Shown here: positions 1-15,000 of the stretch, piece after piece
How the letters are laid out: each line of letters begins with the position of its first letter
Position numbering within the stretch: the stretch's first letter is position 1
Source: Branchiostoma floridae
Lineage: Eukaryota; Chordata; Leptocardii; Amphioxiformes; Branchiostomatidae
Direction: 5' to 3'
DNA: 64,000 nucleotides
NCBI RefSeq assembly: GCF_000003815.2
Contig: NC_049980.1
Coordinates: 17,326,563-17,390,562 of the forward strand
Translations under genes and position numbers: made by a program
Notes under the pieces: generated by a model
The model's input: the letters and a program-made list of their open reading frames with translations, nothing else
Databases searched by the model: none
Told to the model about the DNA's origin: nothing

Positions 1-86
1 TACAGTCCGCCCCTCCCGGGGGCCGGCCTGGTCCCCACCAGTCCCTGCAGATAATGTGGAATGGGCTTCTTCGCGGTCACCTCAGC
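1..86 (-). CDS. Receptor-like gene, exon 7 (cut by window edge)
   Basis: The acceptor is ctttttcag. The visible 86 nt read in phase 0 as AEVTAKKPIPHYLQGLVGTR, then PAPGRGGL. LQGLVGTRP resembles the segment after WIVTDG in ionotropic glutamate receptor amino-terminal domains, where the chain crosses back to lobe 1. The exon continues beyond base 1. Confidence 0.65.
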
Positions 87-3000
87 CTGAAAAAGTAAAC
101 TAGTTAGATACCAAAAACGCTTGGTTTACAAAAATGTTTTCTGGATTGTGTCCAAATATGGTCGGCCATTTCCAAGCACGGTTACAGATATCATAAGTTA
201 AAAAGCAGCTAGCGCTGTAGGCCTCACTACATATATGTGCAGGTCTCAAAGGCACAGGCATGATGGGTCCGGCAAACCAGTCCGATATGCATTAGGACAT
301 ATCCGGTTAATGTAAATACCCATCGTCCGGATATACAAACATAGGAACATTAAACAGTCACCGACTATTACAAAATCAGTATTGACGGACCATCCCGGTA
401 AAACCGTCGGTGACGATCCAGGCCCAGCCCCGCCACGTCAGGCCCATCTTCTCCGCCTGCTCCAGCACTCTCATCCCGTGGATAGCCAGGCAGTTCAGGA
501 TGATGACACGGACACCTGAAAACACCAGGTTTATGTCAATCCGTTTGTACCTGTGTTGATAGAATTGATCTATGCCAGTAATCTGTAAATAAATAAAACT
601 TAAAATTAAAAAAAAAACATGACAAAAAGAGAACATGTTTACCAGTCGTGTAGACATATCTAATAGGTCTCGTTTGAAGCTGAAAATTATTCAAAATGTC
701 TTCAATTCCATTAAAGATAGTAACATGGACTACGTGCACGTATCGATAGCGTGCCCAACGAAATTGATCAACTACCTTAACACACTATTGAGCAGGCTTT
801 CTGTGTTGCAAGAGAAAGGGATCAAAGCACATTTCCAATAAGAGTTCGGAGACCTCATATCTCTATGAAATATTCTGTTTGTGCAAATGACTTTCACATC
901 TGCATAATCTATGCTTGGTTATTTACACCTTTAACTAACTTACACAGGTCACAATGTTGACAATCATTTACTAAATGAAATAAGCAGAATTGTGACATTT
1001 TAACATCAATAATGCAAATTATGAACTTATTTGCATAACGATATCTGCTAATCGTCCACCTGCCGCATATAGTATATATGAGTCCTATAATGGGAAACAC
1101 TGTAAGTAAAGATTTTTCTCATTATAATTAATATGCAAATCAAATCTTCACTTTTGCATAATCTGTACTTCATCTCTACCAAAGATACTCCCATACTAAA
1201 TATCATGGAAATCCATCGTTCCTATGTTCCGTTATGCTCCTTGGAAATTTTTGACAAAAACGCCCATGCAGTTCCAGAGCAACCTGCTAGGGGGCTCAAG
1301 ATGCATCTATTCTTCCTCACATCACAAGCTATCTGCCACAAGAAAACAAAGACCTTAGTATGTCCAGGTCAAAAGATTTTCTATGAAGACAAATAAGCCC
1401 ACTTTCAGTCTAACCTGTTCCCTTTATCTTCTGCAGCTGCAGTCTAACATCTATCTTCGAGGGGTCGCTGTTAACCTGGAACTGCTGCACACTCACAACG
1501 TCCCAGTTGTAACTCGCCGCCACGGATTGGAACTCTACAACTCCGTTCATACCTTCAGGAGAGACGAGGAGACGATTCAGATACCATTTAGAAAAAAATC
1601 AAGTAGTAATTGTGCGTTAGTTTTATGTGAAATGTAAGATTTACTTGACATCACATCTGACAATTTCCCCTCAGGTTAAAACGCAATTATTTGTAAATGC
1701 ATGTATACAGTTCATCCCCTGATACTCACCGTAGTCATTCAGTGACGTCAGAATACACATGCGGGTCCAGCCGAAATGCTTGACGAGGGCTATCAATGCC
1801 CGACTCTGCTCCGTGTCAGGGGACGACATGCGCAGGAGATACGGGTACATCCTCTGGTTTCCTGGGAAAACAAGGATTTGGCGATTGACGGTTGATATGC
1901 TTTTCGTCTCATCTTGTCAGTATCAACTTCAAAATATCGTTCAAGCGTATGAGGAGATATTGGAACGAAACTGAGAAAGTTTTGTATTTCATAATTATAA
2001 TATTATGGTCAATCACAGCATTGTATTTCGTATTTGAGATCATTATTTTCATGCTTTAATGTAACACATGTACAGCCCTGCATCTGCAAATCTGAACACT
2101 GATACCCTATACAATTACAAAGGGTCGTAAGCACATTGCAATGTTCGGCGATCGGAAGGGTTAGATCAATATTGGTCCACGTGATGTTTTAAAAGTAAAC
2201 TTTGATTGTTTACCTAGTAACGGATCCGTCGCCACAGGTGCGATGTGCGGGATGTGCAGCCCGGAGCACACGTTGTTGACTGTTTTGACTGCTGTGGAGC
2301 TCCGCGGACCGATGATGACCGCGGCACCGAGCTCTGCCAAGAAACATGCTGTAGAACAGCAATCGTTAATGTATGGTACACAATGCCTGCAATGCCTTTA
2401 TTTACGGCTATATTGCTAAAATTGTTGCTTGAAGTTTTGATAGCTGTCCCTTCGTTTATTCGAGCGATAACAAATCAAGTTTTCTGCACGCTCTTCTATT
2501 CAAGAGCAGACAGCTGTGAATTCGAAACTGCAACGTGGCACACAGCCGCAAATCATTTACTGATATGAGTTTATAATCTAATCTACCTGAGATGTTCGCA
2601 TGTACAGTCTCATACCGTCACATTTATGAAATGATTTTTTTTTTAAAAAGATCACGCCCAGAAGCACAGGATATGAATCATAACTCCTAATACGGGCAAC
2701 GGGACATATCCCTAATGCAAGTATAACGGATTTCTGGCCCTGTCATAGATAAGAGAATGTCAGGGCATGCTATCTTGAGTGCCAAACATTGGATCAGACT
2801 TGCGAGACGACCGAATGACTAACATTATACTTAGCAAACATGGCGACATCATGGTGCATATTGTTGTCACACCTAAAGGTGAAGGATATATTCTATCATA
2901 ACGACAGCTCTGTGCAAACGCCGTCCCAAGGGTCAATAGACGCTGCCGCAATGCAGCGAATTTGAAGATGTTACCCATAATTGGTGCATATTTGAATCCA

Positions 3001-6000
3001 AAGTCTGAAATTAGGGTCCCACCTGACTGCATACACTGGAAAGTCTGAAACACTTCCGTGTAGTTGGTGACTACAGTCAGGGTGGTGTTTGGGAGGATGT
3101 CCCGTCGTGTGTTGATGAACTTGGCCGCAAATCTGAGGGCATCTTCCTCCACTGTGTTCCTGTTAGAGAAGATTCCTCCTGTGATAAATTAACGCGGAGC
3201 TGTTAAAGAATCCAACAAACATAGTCGCCTTCTGTCCTATCTTCAACTAACGACTGTGGAGACAGTCCTCTGGACAATCAAATACTGCAACTCAACACGG
3301 CTGTGTAAGTCTGTCAATCCTCCAGCAAGGAATTCAAGCACGACCGGCTGGACTATTACCGGAATTCGCCATGTACATATATTGTTTAGGTATTTTCATA
3401 CAGTTTGTGGGGTCTGGCAACCTAAAGTCCCTTTTAATGACGGTTTCCCTTGAACCTTTGATGATGTCATCATAGCGCTAAAAGAGAGACATGTTGCATT
3501 CTGGGCCTTTGTTCTTCCAAGCGCTTACCATTGACCTGTTCAGTGTATTAATTGCACAGCCCATAGACAGAAATACATGTACAAATATGCAGAAAATATA
3601 ACTAACTTTAATTGCCTCTTAATGTTGTATACAATGTTGAATTTAGACCGGACAAATTGTGTGCCGTTTCTTCTCTTAATCAGCATGAAGATAGATGACG
3701 ACAAAGAGACCAAACTTTTGGTCAAATCATGGTCAGATATTTCCTTCCTTTAGGTCCGTTGTGCTCCGTTGGTTAATACCTCCATTTCAGAGCCTATATA
3801 TAGATCGAGTAGCGAGTCGAACAGAATATATCAACACAAGCACGACCTGTGTGATAAAAATACTGTTGCAGTCAGGAGAAGATTCAATGGCCCAGAGTTG
3901 TTACCAATGAAACCTGCTTTCTTCCATTACCCTCTGATGACACCGATGTTGAAACTTCCAAACGCCCACTTGGGTCATTAATGCAGTCTTACTTAACAAA
4001 ACTTGCAATGTCAGCACGGAAGATTCGATCGGTACTCTGATAAATCATAAATGAAAAAGAACTTAGTTCTTTTCATTCATGGTCAAGCCTTTAATGAGCT
4101 GACTGTTGCCAATTTTTCCCAGTATCTTCGCATGGTTGCCAGGTCGACTGATGCAGTGGCTTCTTTGCTAAAAGGTCTTGGGCAATATATCGAGGTCCCA
4201 GATTAAATCTTAATGCTGCAATGTTGGAGTTCCATGAAGGCACTGCACTCGAACACCAGAGGATTAGAACGCTAACAGCTGTAAAGAGGTCGCCTCCAGG
4301 GTAATTGGCTTTTTTAGAGTTAGAATTGCTTTTGCCCCGGCGGAGAAAATGCTCCCTCTGAGGTGTTAGGGTCGAGGAGCGTAAAGAAGTCCCCTTGAAA
4401 TGACGGGAACGTGTCAAAACAAATGTGCCTCGAAAGGCGGTTGAATTTTCTTAAACAACTGAAAGTGTTCAGTCGTTGCAATGGCAATATATATGTTGAG
4501 CTGATGATGTCCGAGAACGTCTAAGCGTTCACTACTCATACTATTTAGTACCCTCGTGCTGCTGATTGATTATGAAAATCAAGGCAAGGAGGTTCTTCTT
4601 TCTTCACGAATTGTGTGTAGAGTTATCATTGAATCTTTTTTTTCTTTTCGCCTCATGATGCCCTCAAGTATCTAGAAGCTCCTATAACCTGTGATGAGCA
4701 AAGGTCGAGCATCCTGTTATCGATTCCATTTCGTGCCGCACTTTATGTAATTCGTTTTACACGGTCAAATTGTAGCAAGTGATGGTCTTCATGGGAAAAT
4801 TGAATTAGACTATACTTCTTTGACGTGATCTGTTTTAGAAGTTGCCAAAGTATATAACACTGTCTGCTTCAATAGCTAGTTATCATTTGTATGTATGTCT
4901 TTCACTATTTAAACTTTGCCGAAATAGAGTGTTTACCACGTCAAGAAGATGTCTGCATATTTCGATAAAAGTATCCTGACATAAGAACTGCTAGACGTGC
5001 CCTTACTGTTTGGTCAGGCATGCTGAACTAACCTTGGCTAACAGCTTGTGAATACGTGCAGAACTGCAAGATCGATGCAAGAAAAGTTTTATTTCTGCCT
5101 TTTCTGTGACATAACGTTAGAGAAAAAGGTTTTGTTTCATTTCTGTGATTTCCGAAAATATATCTCGCACAATTACAACCTTGTACGTGCCTGCAATCAA
5201 GTTAATATCCCCTTTTGCCTAGTTGTACCATACTGCGTATGTTTTATTCATCATGGCTTCCCTGTAATGGATAGGACTGCCATAGGCACTTACTGTAGCA
5301 GCATAGGAGGCTTACACCAGTCTGCATACATGCTACTTGTTCCTATAGTCGAGCTCGAGTATAAGAAACTCGAGCTCGAAGATCCATGCCTCCGTGAAAT
5401 ATTTACAGTTAATCATATGTATGTCCTGTTGAGTTCATTTCATTGATGATACAAAAAAGATTTTGGTAAATGACATTGCATATGTCCAGTAATAATGTCC
5501 TGTTGCTTTACGGTGAACGTGACCAATCTGTCGAAATTATATAACTGTGAAACCCCAGACAAGCAGACAGTCCCCCAAACAATTCCTCTCGTGTATAAGC
5601 AGCCTTTTGCCTTTTCCGTTGACTCCAGAACGTTGACGCCGGTGTGGGTAGTGGGGTCATCCAAGATTAATAAGTTGCCAAAATTCTACCAACTTTGAGC
5701 TCTACTTCCTATGACCCCACAACGCCGAACGTATGCACGATACCTCCCGTCACTCTGTAGTGAAACGAGCCTACATGTACATATGGCATATGGAAATGAC
5801 AAACCGAGAACGATACGCAGAATAAGACGACACTCAAAAACATCATCTGCTTCTTCACTCATGATAGTCTCCGACTATGAAATAAAACACACTAGTACTT
5901 CTAAATACTTACCGCTCATGATATGATAGAAACACCATATGTGTTTGTGGCAGATGCTTGATGTCCAAGATAATATGTCATTTATAGATTTATAATAACT

Positions 6001-9000
6001 TATAACTGTTAACAGTAGCACCAGTGACAACTTGACAAAGTTCTACTCTATAGTTTCTACATGTGTCAGGTCTTTAAGACGCAATATGTACTGATAAATG
6101 TTTCATTTCTAGCTTTATATTAAGTCATAATTGTTTACAAGTGACACCAGTGACAACTTCACAATGGAATATTCCAAGGTTTGTACATGTATCAGGTCTT
6201 TCAGACACAATATGCATTTTATCAGTATCAATCTTAACTATGCACTAGACCGCCTGGTGTTCACTAGGCAGCACAGGGGTGATAACAACTGGAGAAGAAA
6301 CCACAACGTATATCATACATGGGGCATGGTTGTCAACTTTAGTTTTGGTTTGCCTTATGATTAGAATCCACAAGTAATGTGTTCGCTCGTGGAAGTCTTC
6401 TTAATCAGCTGACATAGCAGGGATTCTTGGGCTTGATCTTCAGCTTGAAATATATGCATGATTCATAATATCTAATTGGCATTTCACATTTAGAAAACAC
6501 ACTATATCACGATGCCATAGGCAGATCTGAAATGCGGTAGCAATTACGGAAAATTCGTCTCACAAGTTCAATGCGAAATACCTGCACACAAATTACCTAC
6601 GCAAGAATACTAGTTCCGCATTCATCAACTTCCATTAGGGCGGCAGCTTGTCTACCATTCAATACCATGTAAAAGTTTGATGAGAATGCTGAACTTTAAG
6701 GGACAAGTAGCTTAGAGATGTATTGGGTAATGGAGCAGTAAAATGTGGTTAGACTAAACTAAAGGGAAGGTGTGTTTGCCGAGTGTACCGCTGACGTCTA
6801 CGGGTATGGTTACGTGGCACCATTACAACTACCGGTGTCTGTATGAAACCATCATGTACGACCATATTGATCTTACAGACGGACTGAAGAATAGATAACA
6901 GGCCGAGTACATTTGTCTGGGAAAGGATAGGTAAAAGGCAAAGGTAGACCCATAGTCTTTTGAGACCGTAAGGGTGGTGGGTTGTTCCACTGTGTCTAGA
7001 GCATGGTATTGGAAGGTGGAGCCCAACTATCTCCTTCCACCGCCTTTTAAAATGAAGTCAGGTACCCATTTGTACACATGGGTGGAGCGAAAAAAGTTGT
7101 AAAACACCTTTCCTGGAGAGACAGGATATTCAAACCCAGGACCTGGGTTCTGGACCAAGCAAACACCATAACTGGTGCATCAAACCCGCCGCCACAACTC
7201 GGGCACAACAGCACTCAAATCATACAACATTTGTACACATGGGTGGAGCGAAAAAAGTTGTAAAACACCTTTCCTGGAGAGACAGGATATTCAAACCCAG
7301 GACCTGGGTTCTGGACCAAGCAAACACCATAACTGGTGCATCAAACCCGCCGCCACAACTCGGGCACAACATAAACCACTGAAATCATACTACATTATTT
7401 AGCGAAATATTTAGCGAAAAAAAGTTACGTAAAACACCTTTCCTATGGGCACAGGATATTCAAACCCAGCACCTGGGTCCTGGACCAAGCAAACACCATA
7501 ACGTTAACTGTTACATCAAACCCGCCGCCACAACACGGACACAACATACACAGGAAAACCACACAAAGTATGCTACATTATTTAGCGAAATTCTCTCTTC
7601 TAGCTGTCCCTACCTATCGTAATTGTAGCTACATCTATGTCCTGTTCCATTTGATAGAGCAACGATAAACGTATATTTCCTTTGAACCAAAGACGGTCTC
7701 TTTACGTGATGAAATTTCACTTTCCCACTAAGAGCAGACTACGAGGTGATCCCAGTCATTGATCTTGCTGGTGCAATATGGAGACATTAGACACTCGATT
7801 ACATACAACATATTCTTCCAGTGTGAATTCTCTGGAAACAATCCCTTTTGTCAGGNNNNNNNNNNNNNNNNNNNNNNNNNNNNNNNNNNNNNNNNNNNNN
7901 NNNNNNNNNNNNNNNNNNNNNNNNNNNNNNNNNNNNNNNNNNNNNNNNNNNNNNNCAAGATTTACATCGCATTTTCTAATAATTTATGCAAATGAGGACC
8001 TCATTTGCATAATTAATGTTCAACGATGCTCACCTGTACATAACTTCCATATGCTATCGGTAAGAAGTTTACCACAAGGACATTATAGCATTTTCTCATT
8101 AATTATGCAAATTACGTCTTTATTTTGCATTATATATACATATATGATCTTTTTCATCTCAGTTACAAATGTCACATGTTGTAATGGTCCTATAATGGAA
8201 CTGAGCGTGTTTAGATGATTTCCTAATTAATTATGTAAATTAAATTCCGATTTACATAATTGATATGTTATCATATGAAGCATCTAATAAGCTATTTACA
8301 TACTAAAAATCACGACAGTACGTCAACCCCTTCTTGAGTTATTCCATTTCAAAGTCTTACACCTGCCCTGCAGTTCTAAAACAAGCCGCTAGGGGGGCCA
8401 AACCTACACCACTTACTCTCGGCATCAGGAGCTGTATACCACTCAAAAATCATAGCCGCAGCATGTTCAGAACTGTATAGAAATATGAAGTTCCGTTGCA
8501 GTACCTTAACAGGCCGCTATGTGGCCCAAAATCTAATCGTTTCCATGTCTTATCAAGACCTACCCACATACCGAATATCAATACAATCCATCCAGGTATT
8601 ATCGAGATATTCTTGTATTCTACAAACGTACATACATACATACATGTATACACTACTCAAAACATAACTTTCTCGGCGAAGGTAATAAATATATCATAGC
8701 ATCAAGTCAAATGCAATTAAAATTGCAGATGAAAGGAAAAGATCGAAAGACCTTGTTATCAAATGTCATTTGTATGAGGTTTTAAAGTCTACTACATCGG
8801 TGACTGAAACATTTAGAGATTAAATAAAATTTCAAAAGTAGAGAGAAGTTTAGTAGATAGGTGTTCGCATACACTGCCGTTTGTATGCTTAACGAGTATC
8901 AGTAGAACTGAAAATACCTAGCTATTGTATTTTCTTTCATCATAGCGTCAGATCGTATTATACATGTACATGCAGCAGTCACAAGGTTAGTCATATTTTA

Positions 9001-12000
9001 CTCTTATGTTAATTACAATCTTGTAGCCATTGGATGTTATTCCTGTGCCTCATTAACAGTTTTGAGATGGAGACGATGTAATGTGAGCGAATGCATCTTG
9101 TGAGTTTTTAATGCATGACATTCAGCGTAGCTGTGGCATTCTTAATATCTAAATTACAGGGATTTCTGGTTTGCTAATTGTTCTGTTGAATGACTCCAGC
9201 TGCGACTCTTACTCTTCTATCGATTTTGCCGATAGAGTTAGTGATGCAAATGTCAGGGCCACCCCAGATCACTTCATATGAACGCTTCTTCATTGCGTCA
9301 GTTCGATAGATCAAGCAACCTGAGAGGATTAGGTAAGTAGCAATTAAAAGTCTGTAACTCGACGCTACATTTTGCTTGCAACTACTCGGTAAATATACCA
9401 TACGCACGCAGCCAGGAGTCAGGTGCTGTGCCAGCAATCACAGTCATCGACGTCGTAGGTCAGAAACATCCACCGAAAATGATCTAAGACAACCTTTTTC
9501 CGTAACAAGAAAGCTGAACTCTACATGTCACATGCATGACTGCCCAGTAAACTATCGTGCAATTACAACCGTGTGACGCTTGCATGACGTAGTCAAGTCA
9601 AGTCAAAGTTCATTGCACTATATGACACGGGCGCTAGACTAGGGCACGTAGTATCCAAGGCCTATTTGAACTCATGGACTGGTTTCAATCAGCACCTTCT
9701 ACGGATTTCTCAGAATAAGAATAGTCTGTTTTGTCAAGGTAAAACTACCGAAGCTGCATAGAAAGACCTTTCCAATCCAATTAACATACAAAGTATAATG
9801 CACCATTGATTTCCCACAGTAGTTATAAGTTATGAAAAGAATTGTCTGAAGGGCAGGAAGACGATGAAGTCATTAGCACGTTAATTGGACGTTTTATTAG
9901 ATTTGCGGCTGAAAACTCTCTTGTTTCTGTTGCTGTGTTGAAGTCATCATTAGAGAGTGCATAGGTATCCCACGGGCACATTGGAAGACCGTCTAAGCCA
10001 TTTTCTTCTGAGATGTGAGCAATCGATATGGAATCCACTTAGGAGGATTCAACTTTCCCCGCGAGGCGCAAGTCATTGTGTGTAGACTGGAAAACATAGA
10101 GGTTTCATTGACTGTTACTGATGAGAAGATACAAGAGGTGGTGGGGAGGCACTTTCTGGTGCTGGATGGTTCGTGCCGCTGGGCAGGTGCGCACACCTGT
10201 GAACGTCTCTGGAATCTTAAAACTGAAAGAGTAAGTAAAGTATACATAGAGATGCCTCACGGGATATCTTTGTAATTGTGTTGTAGTAATTAAACGCTTA
10301 CCCACCAGAGACACTGACCGACAAGCTATAATAACATGTACTCTACGAAAATAGCTAGTTTTATTCATATACCAGCCAGTTGAGAATGTTTGATTCCTTC
10401 CACTATAGCTAGATCATATCATAGGCATAACTCCACAGGAAGACTATGTTGTTAAAAGAAAAGAGAATCAAAGAAACCGGCAAGTTCGTCTGCTGTACTT
10501 ATTTTTTTACCTTCTGTCCTGAAACGTCTCGATGGAATCTCTTGACAAAAATATTCTTCAGTATTAAGACATTTATCAGATAATGTTAGAATTCTGAGAG
10601 CGATGCTTATCCGATTGTGACATTAAGATCAGTGGCCATAAGTTACCTTCTCATCTGTATGGAAGATAGCACTGTTCCTAGATTCCAAGAATGACAATAT
10701 AAGAAGAGGTTCAGCCACCGATGGCCGTCTGCCAACTGCTGAACAATCCTCATAATGCGAACATGTTGCGTGAGGATGGACTTGGCCTTTGCCAGCTCTT
10801 TTGTGTATAATCAGAATATGTAGTTATTGCCCTGTCAGGTGGTTTACTGAAGTTGATACGGTCAGAGGAACCTCCAATGTTAATGAATAAGTATGACTGA
10901 ATGAATGAATGGTTTATTCATTGCACAACGCAACTTCATTAAAAACATTTAGCAGCCATCTGGCTGAATTGCATGTTTTTTTTCCATAGGTTCCCTAATA
11001 CACGCAAGAGTTAAAAAACAATGAGTTATTCTTGATAAAACTAGGGATCTTTTAAAACATAATATAAACACAGCATATATATGCATATAGGCAAAAGACG
11101 AAAACATACAAAGTAGCCAACTTTTCTTCCGTGAGTAACTCGTGTGTAGTTTTATGACTATCAGTATAGACCACATTAATGCAGAGATATTTTGTTCAGT
11201 CTGTGCTGATAAAATCGTTTATATCAGGATTATAAATCTTGATGCTTTGCGTATGTCTACCGCCAATCTTTGTTTCCCATCAATCAAATGTACATTGATG
11301 TTCATCAACAGACAAAAAACGCTAGCGGGCAGCAAAATCTAATCCTTTCCTTACGCCGCCAACAAAGTTAGGGATTGCGAACGTAAGCGCGTCTTCGGAA
11401 TGTCAACTACTGTTTACGGAGTCCCCGGGGCAGGTTCTGGTTGACCCTAGTTGGCGGCAGTGATCTGTATCCTCCGCTCACGCCGGGATTATTGTGTCTC
11501 CCCCAGTAACTCATCATTCCTTCATGGAGACGTGGTCACGGTCAACTCCTGCAGGTTTTGCGATTAGAACCTCGCAATTGGAAAATTATTACTCTGCTGA
11601 AACAGCCACTGGTGTCAATTGGTGACCGATCATAGTTGAAGCGATTATATTGTAATTTATACAGAGGATATTGCACACGGATCAGGTGCAGTAGCACACA
11701 TAATGAGTGGGGAAAGTTCTGAGTAAAGTTTATGAATATCTCTGATGACTTCCAGCGTTATTTAAGACCTTCGTTTGATAAATGTTTCCTGTTTGAACTT
11801 CAACTTGAAGAATTGCCGATTGAGATAGGTAGCAGTAATTACCTAGAACTCTATTTGCCGCATCAGGAGCCATTCTACATGGGTGAAATTACGTGTCACG
11901 AGAAACACCTTAGAATTTACGTCAAGAGGAAGGATGAAAAGTCAGTAGTACAATAATGTGATGTCTCCAATACTTAGGCTTGCAGTATCTTTGGACCACA

Positions 12001-15000
12001 ACATATACGAAGAACGGCGCGGATGCCATCAACACAAAACTTCTATCCAATAGTCGCGTTAACATGCTAGTGCCCCTAGGATCAGGACGCATATTGACAA
12101 CTTGCCCTGGCTGCTGACAGCACAGACAGTTCCCAAATGGCAGTTTCATTACCGCGGGCATCCGCTTGCTTAGAGGTGTTGGTGTGCCCGCGACCTTACA
12201 CGGCAGGGCGGGCAGGTTTGTAGCAAGCCAGAGGGTGGGCGGCTTCTGTCTGCCGTGCCCATAAATCATCACAATAAATCACCACAGACAACCGGCTACT
12301 TTCAATGGTGCCCACAGGACCATATTCCCGAGAGTACATTGCATTGGCTTCATTGAGCAGATATCCAAGCAAACTTAAGCTTCTTGGGACAAGACGCATT
12401 AAATTACAGCACCAGAGTAGAGTATTTCACCTCACTCGGACAGATAGAGATGATCTGNNNNNNNNNNNNNNNNNNNNNNNNNNNNNNNNNNNNNNNNNNN
12501 NNNNNNNNNNNNNNNNNNNNNNNNNNNNNNNNNNNNNNNNNNNNNNNNNNNNNNNNNNNNNNNNNNNNNNNNNNNNNNNNNNNNNNNNNNNNNNNNNNNN
12601 NNNNNNNNNNNNNNNNNNNNNNNNNNNNNNNNNNNNNTTCTTCTTTGTTCCGTGTTTGCAGAGTTCTTAACTTAATATTCAGAAACATGCAAAGGTCAAA
12701 GAATACCTGCCTCTCCTAAAGGTCAGAGATCAGCATCGCAACATTTCATCAATAAGGGAACCATGGACTGCCGTAAAACATGATGGATCCCCGAATCGTA
12801 AAGGGAAGTTTTTGGAGGAATGCTATGGCTCGTTGAACTAGAATAACCCCTGCTGTGTGATTGGGCAGACATCATCACTCTCCTGCCCTAAATTCTGACC
12901 AGTCTAATGAGCGCCTTTCTGTCCAGGTCACCACCTTTTTACACGCTATTCTTTTCATGGACATTTAATCATGCCGATCGCAATATCCGCCGGTACTTCT
13001 GGGAGTCCGTAATAGCCTAGACCTAGTATCATTTTCTCCATCCCCCCAGCAGGAACTGGGTCACGTTAACAACTCGGTAAAAAGTTGAGAAACTGCAAAA
13101 TAAAGCCCGGCAATAGCAAGTGTAATACCATGAACGCATCCGTAGAATGGGCGTACTTTAATTTAGTTGCCATTAAATTCCCATTACGGACCATCCTCAC
13201 CCTATCCAATACTACAGGGTATAAAAGGCGTTATTGTCTAATCTTTCAATCTTCGCATTACAATAATCAATATCTTCAGTGGCAGGTTCTTCGATTAGCG
13301 CCGAAAATTGGCTTTCGGCTGATGGTAACAACACCCATATAAACTAGCTTGCTGCACGGGCAGGGGCAATAAGGATCCGTCGTTAGAGCGCCTGAAGTCT
13401 TTTCACACAGAAATACTCAGGTACGGCACATGGAAAATGTATTATACAAGTCAAACATTTGTAAATCACTTCGCCGTGATAGCGAAATGCGCCACATGTA
13501 TATGGCGTCACTTAGATGGATTCTTATGGAATCGGGATCACAAAAGATTATCTATTCCGGGTACTACAGAACTACAAAAGAAACAAATTGTGTACCAGTG
13601 ATATATGATATGGCAAAGAAAAAAAGAAATATAATGATTTTGTATGGAGAGAAAGTATGAAAGTTACTTCCACGAACCAACAAAATAACTCGGAGGCTGG
13701 CGTAATTCTCATCAGTTTATTTTGCACCGTTTGCTGTTAGTACGCATCTTGCGTGCGAAAGACGCTTTAAAGCTACGGTTCTTCTCTAAAACACATTTGT
13801 AAACTTTTTGGTCACTTAGACTTGTAATGAATGAGAACAAGTAGAAGACACATAACCCTTTCCAAAGGACTTGATTGATCATGTTACTCGCGTTGATTGA
13901 TGAGTCATTTGTTTGTATTTCACATGAGTATAGATCGTCTGTGGTGTGATGAGAATACTACTAGTTTGTTATACATAGTCGAGAACCTACCTGAACTTGT
14001 CGTTTCAACTGTTCGCTGTACAGAAAGTAACATCCATTCTACTTTGAAATTTGAGTTTGAGTTTATTTAACGATTGTTGTCAGCAGAACTGGTAGCGACA
14101 CACGTTAGTACCAGGAGGTAATTAATTATAACTAAGCAACAAGAGCCTGTGTTTTTGTTTCACCGAAGTGGGAACTGGTGTCGAAATCTATGTCGGTTCG
14201 CAAATCAAGCACCATCATGACAGTATCTTAACGACATCCAGTTTCCTTGCCAATTATCCCATGTAATACCACCAAAGCAACCTGAAGATCCATCTAACAT
14301 GCCTAAGATATTGTTATTGAATTTGACAAGTCAAAGCCCTGAAGCCATTCCTCTGACGAGCCGATATGACACAGAGCCAGAAGACGGCGGAACGAAGCCA
14401 CCTGCTTTATTCCCACAAAGCAACAGCCCGTGCAAAGGTTAAAGCAAAACAATGGAATAGGAGATACAATTTCATTGATTAAAACATTCCAAAAACAAGA
14501 ACACCACATCAAAATGCATTTAGCGGAACCCAAGGGATGGGAATAATTGCAAACGGTGCATCGCTCTGTCCCACGGGGAAGTCACTTTTTAGTGTGGTCG
14601 TACAAGCAGATCATATCACAAATCAGTGTCATACAAGAAGAGCAGAATGTAAAAAGACACGTAACCATGTTTAAAATCCGTTGATAGAAGACAACCAATC
14701 ACCATGTTTATCAGCTACCGCTTCCACTCCTGCTTTCTTTTCTACACATATTTCAGACTACTGTTACCACAGTCAGGAAATGGCGTTTGCAGATTTTGCC
14801 AACATCGACTTTCCAGAATTAGCTCGTGTCACGATGGGTTCGGAAATCATGAATAGTCTTGTGTCAAACGGAATTGATGCAACCTGACTGACATCAAAGT
14901 TACTTAAGATCAAAAGGCACACCTACTTTGAAGCCTTGAGGCTAGGCTAAATGATTTCTTGTATCAATTCATGAATAACCAATAGACTATAAATGACCCA

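Larger units (their letters stand above)
8700..12457. other. Intron sequence, mostly featureless
   Basis: Intronic DNA of the receptor-like gene. I see two possible retroelement 3' ends (about 9591 and 10895) and a small GC-rich inverted repeat near 11355-11459 (gccgccaac against gttggcggc). An 86-codon open frame at 10015-10275 has no recognised motif and no matching splice sites, so it is not called. Confidence 0.4.

Noticed and set aside
7078-7402. Two overlapping plus-strand frames with a repeated Trp/Arg-rich pattern
   Set aside because: They are the translated 161-bp tandem repeat.
10015-10275. 86-codon plus-strand frame ending near a gtaagt
   Set aside because: No recognisable domain, no matching upstream acceptor/exon, and it lies in an intron full of decayed repeats.
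11355-11459. Small inverted repeat gccgccaac ... gttggcggc
   Set aside because: Arms are short and no target duplication is clear, so it is mentioned only under the intron entry.
12305-12719. Frames of more than 100 codons on both strands
   Set aside because: They run through the 180-N gap and contain only unknown residues in the middle.
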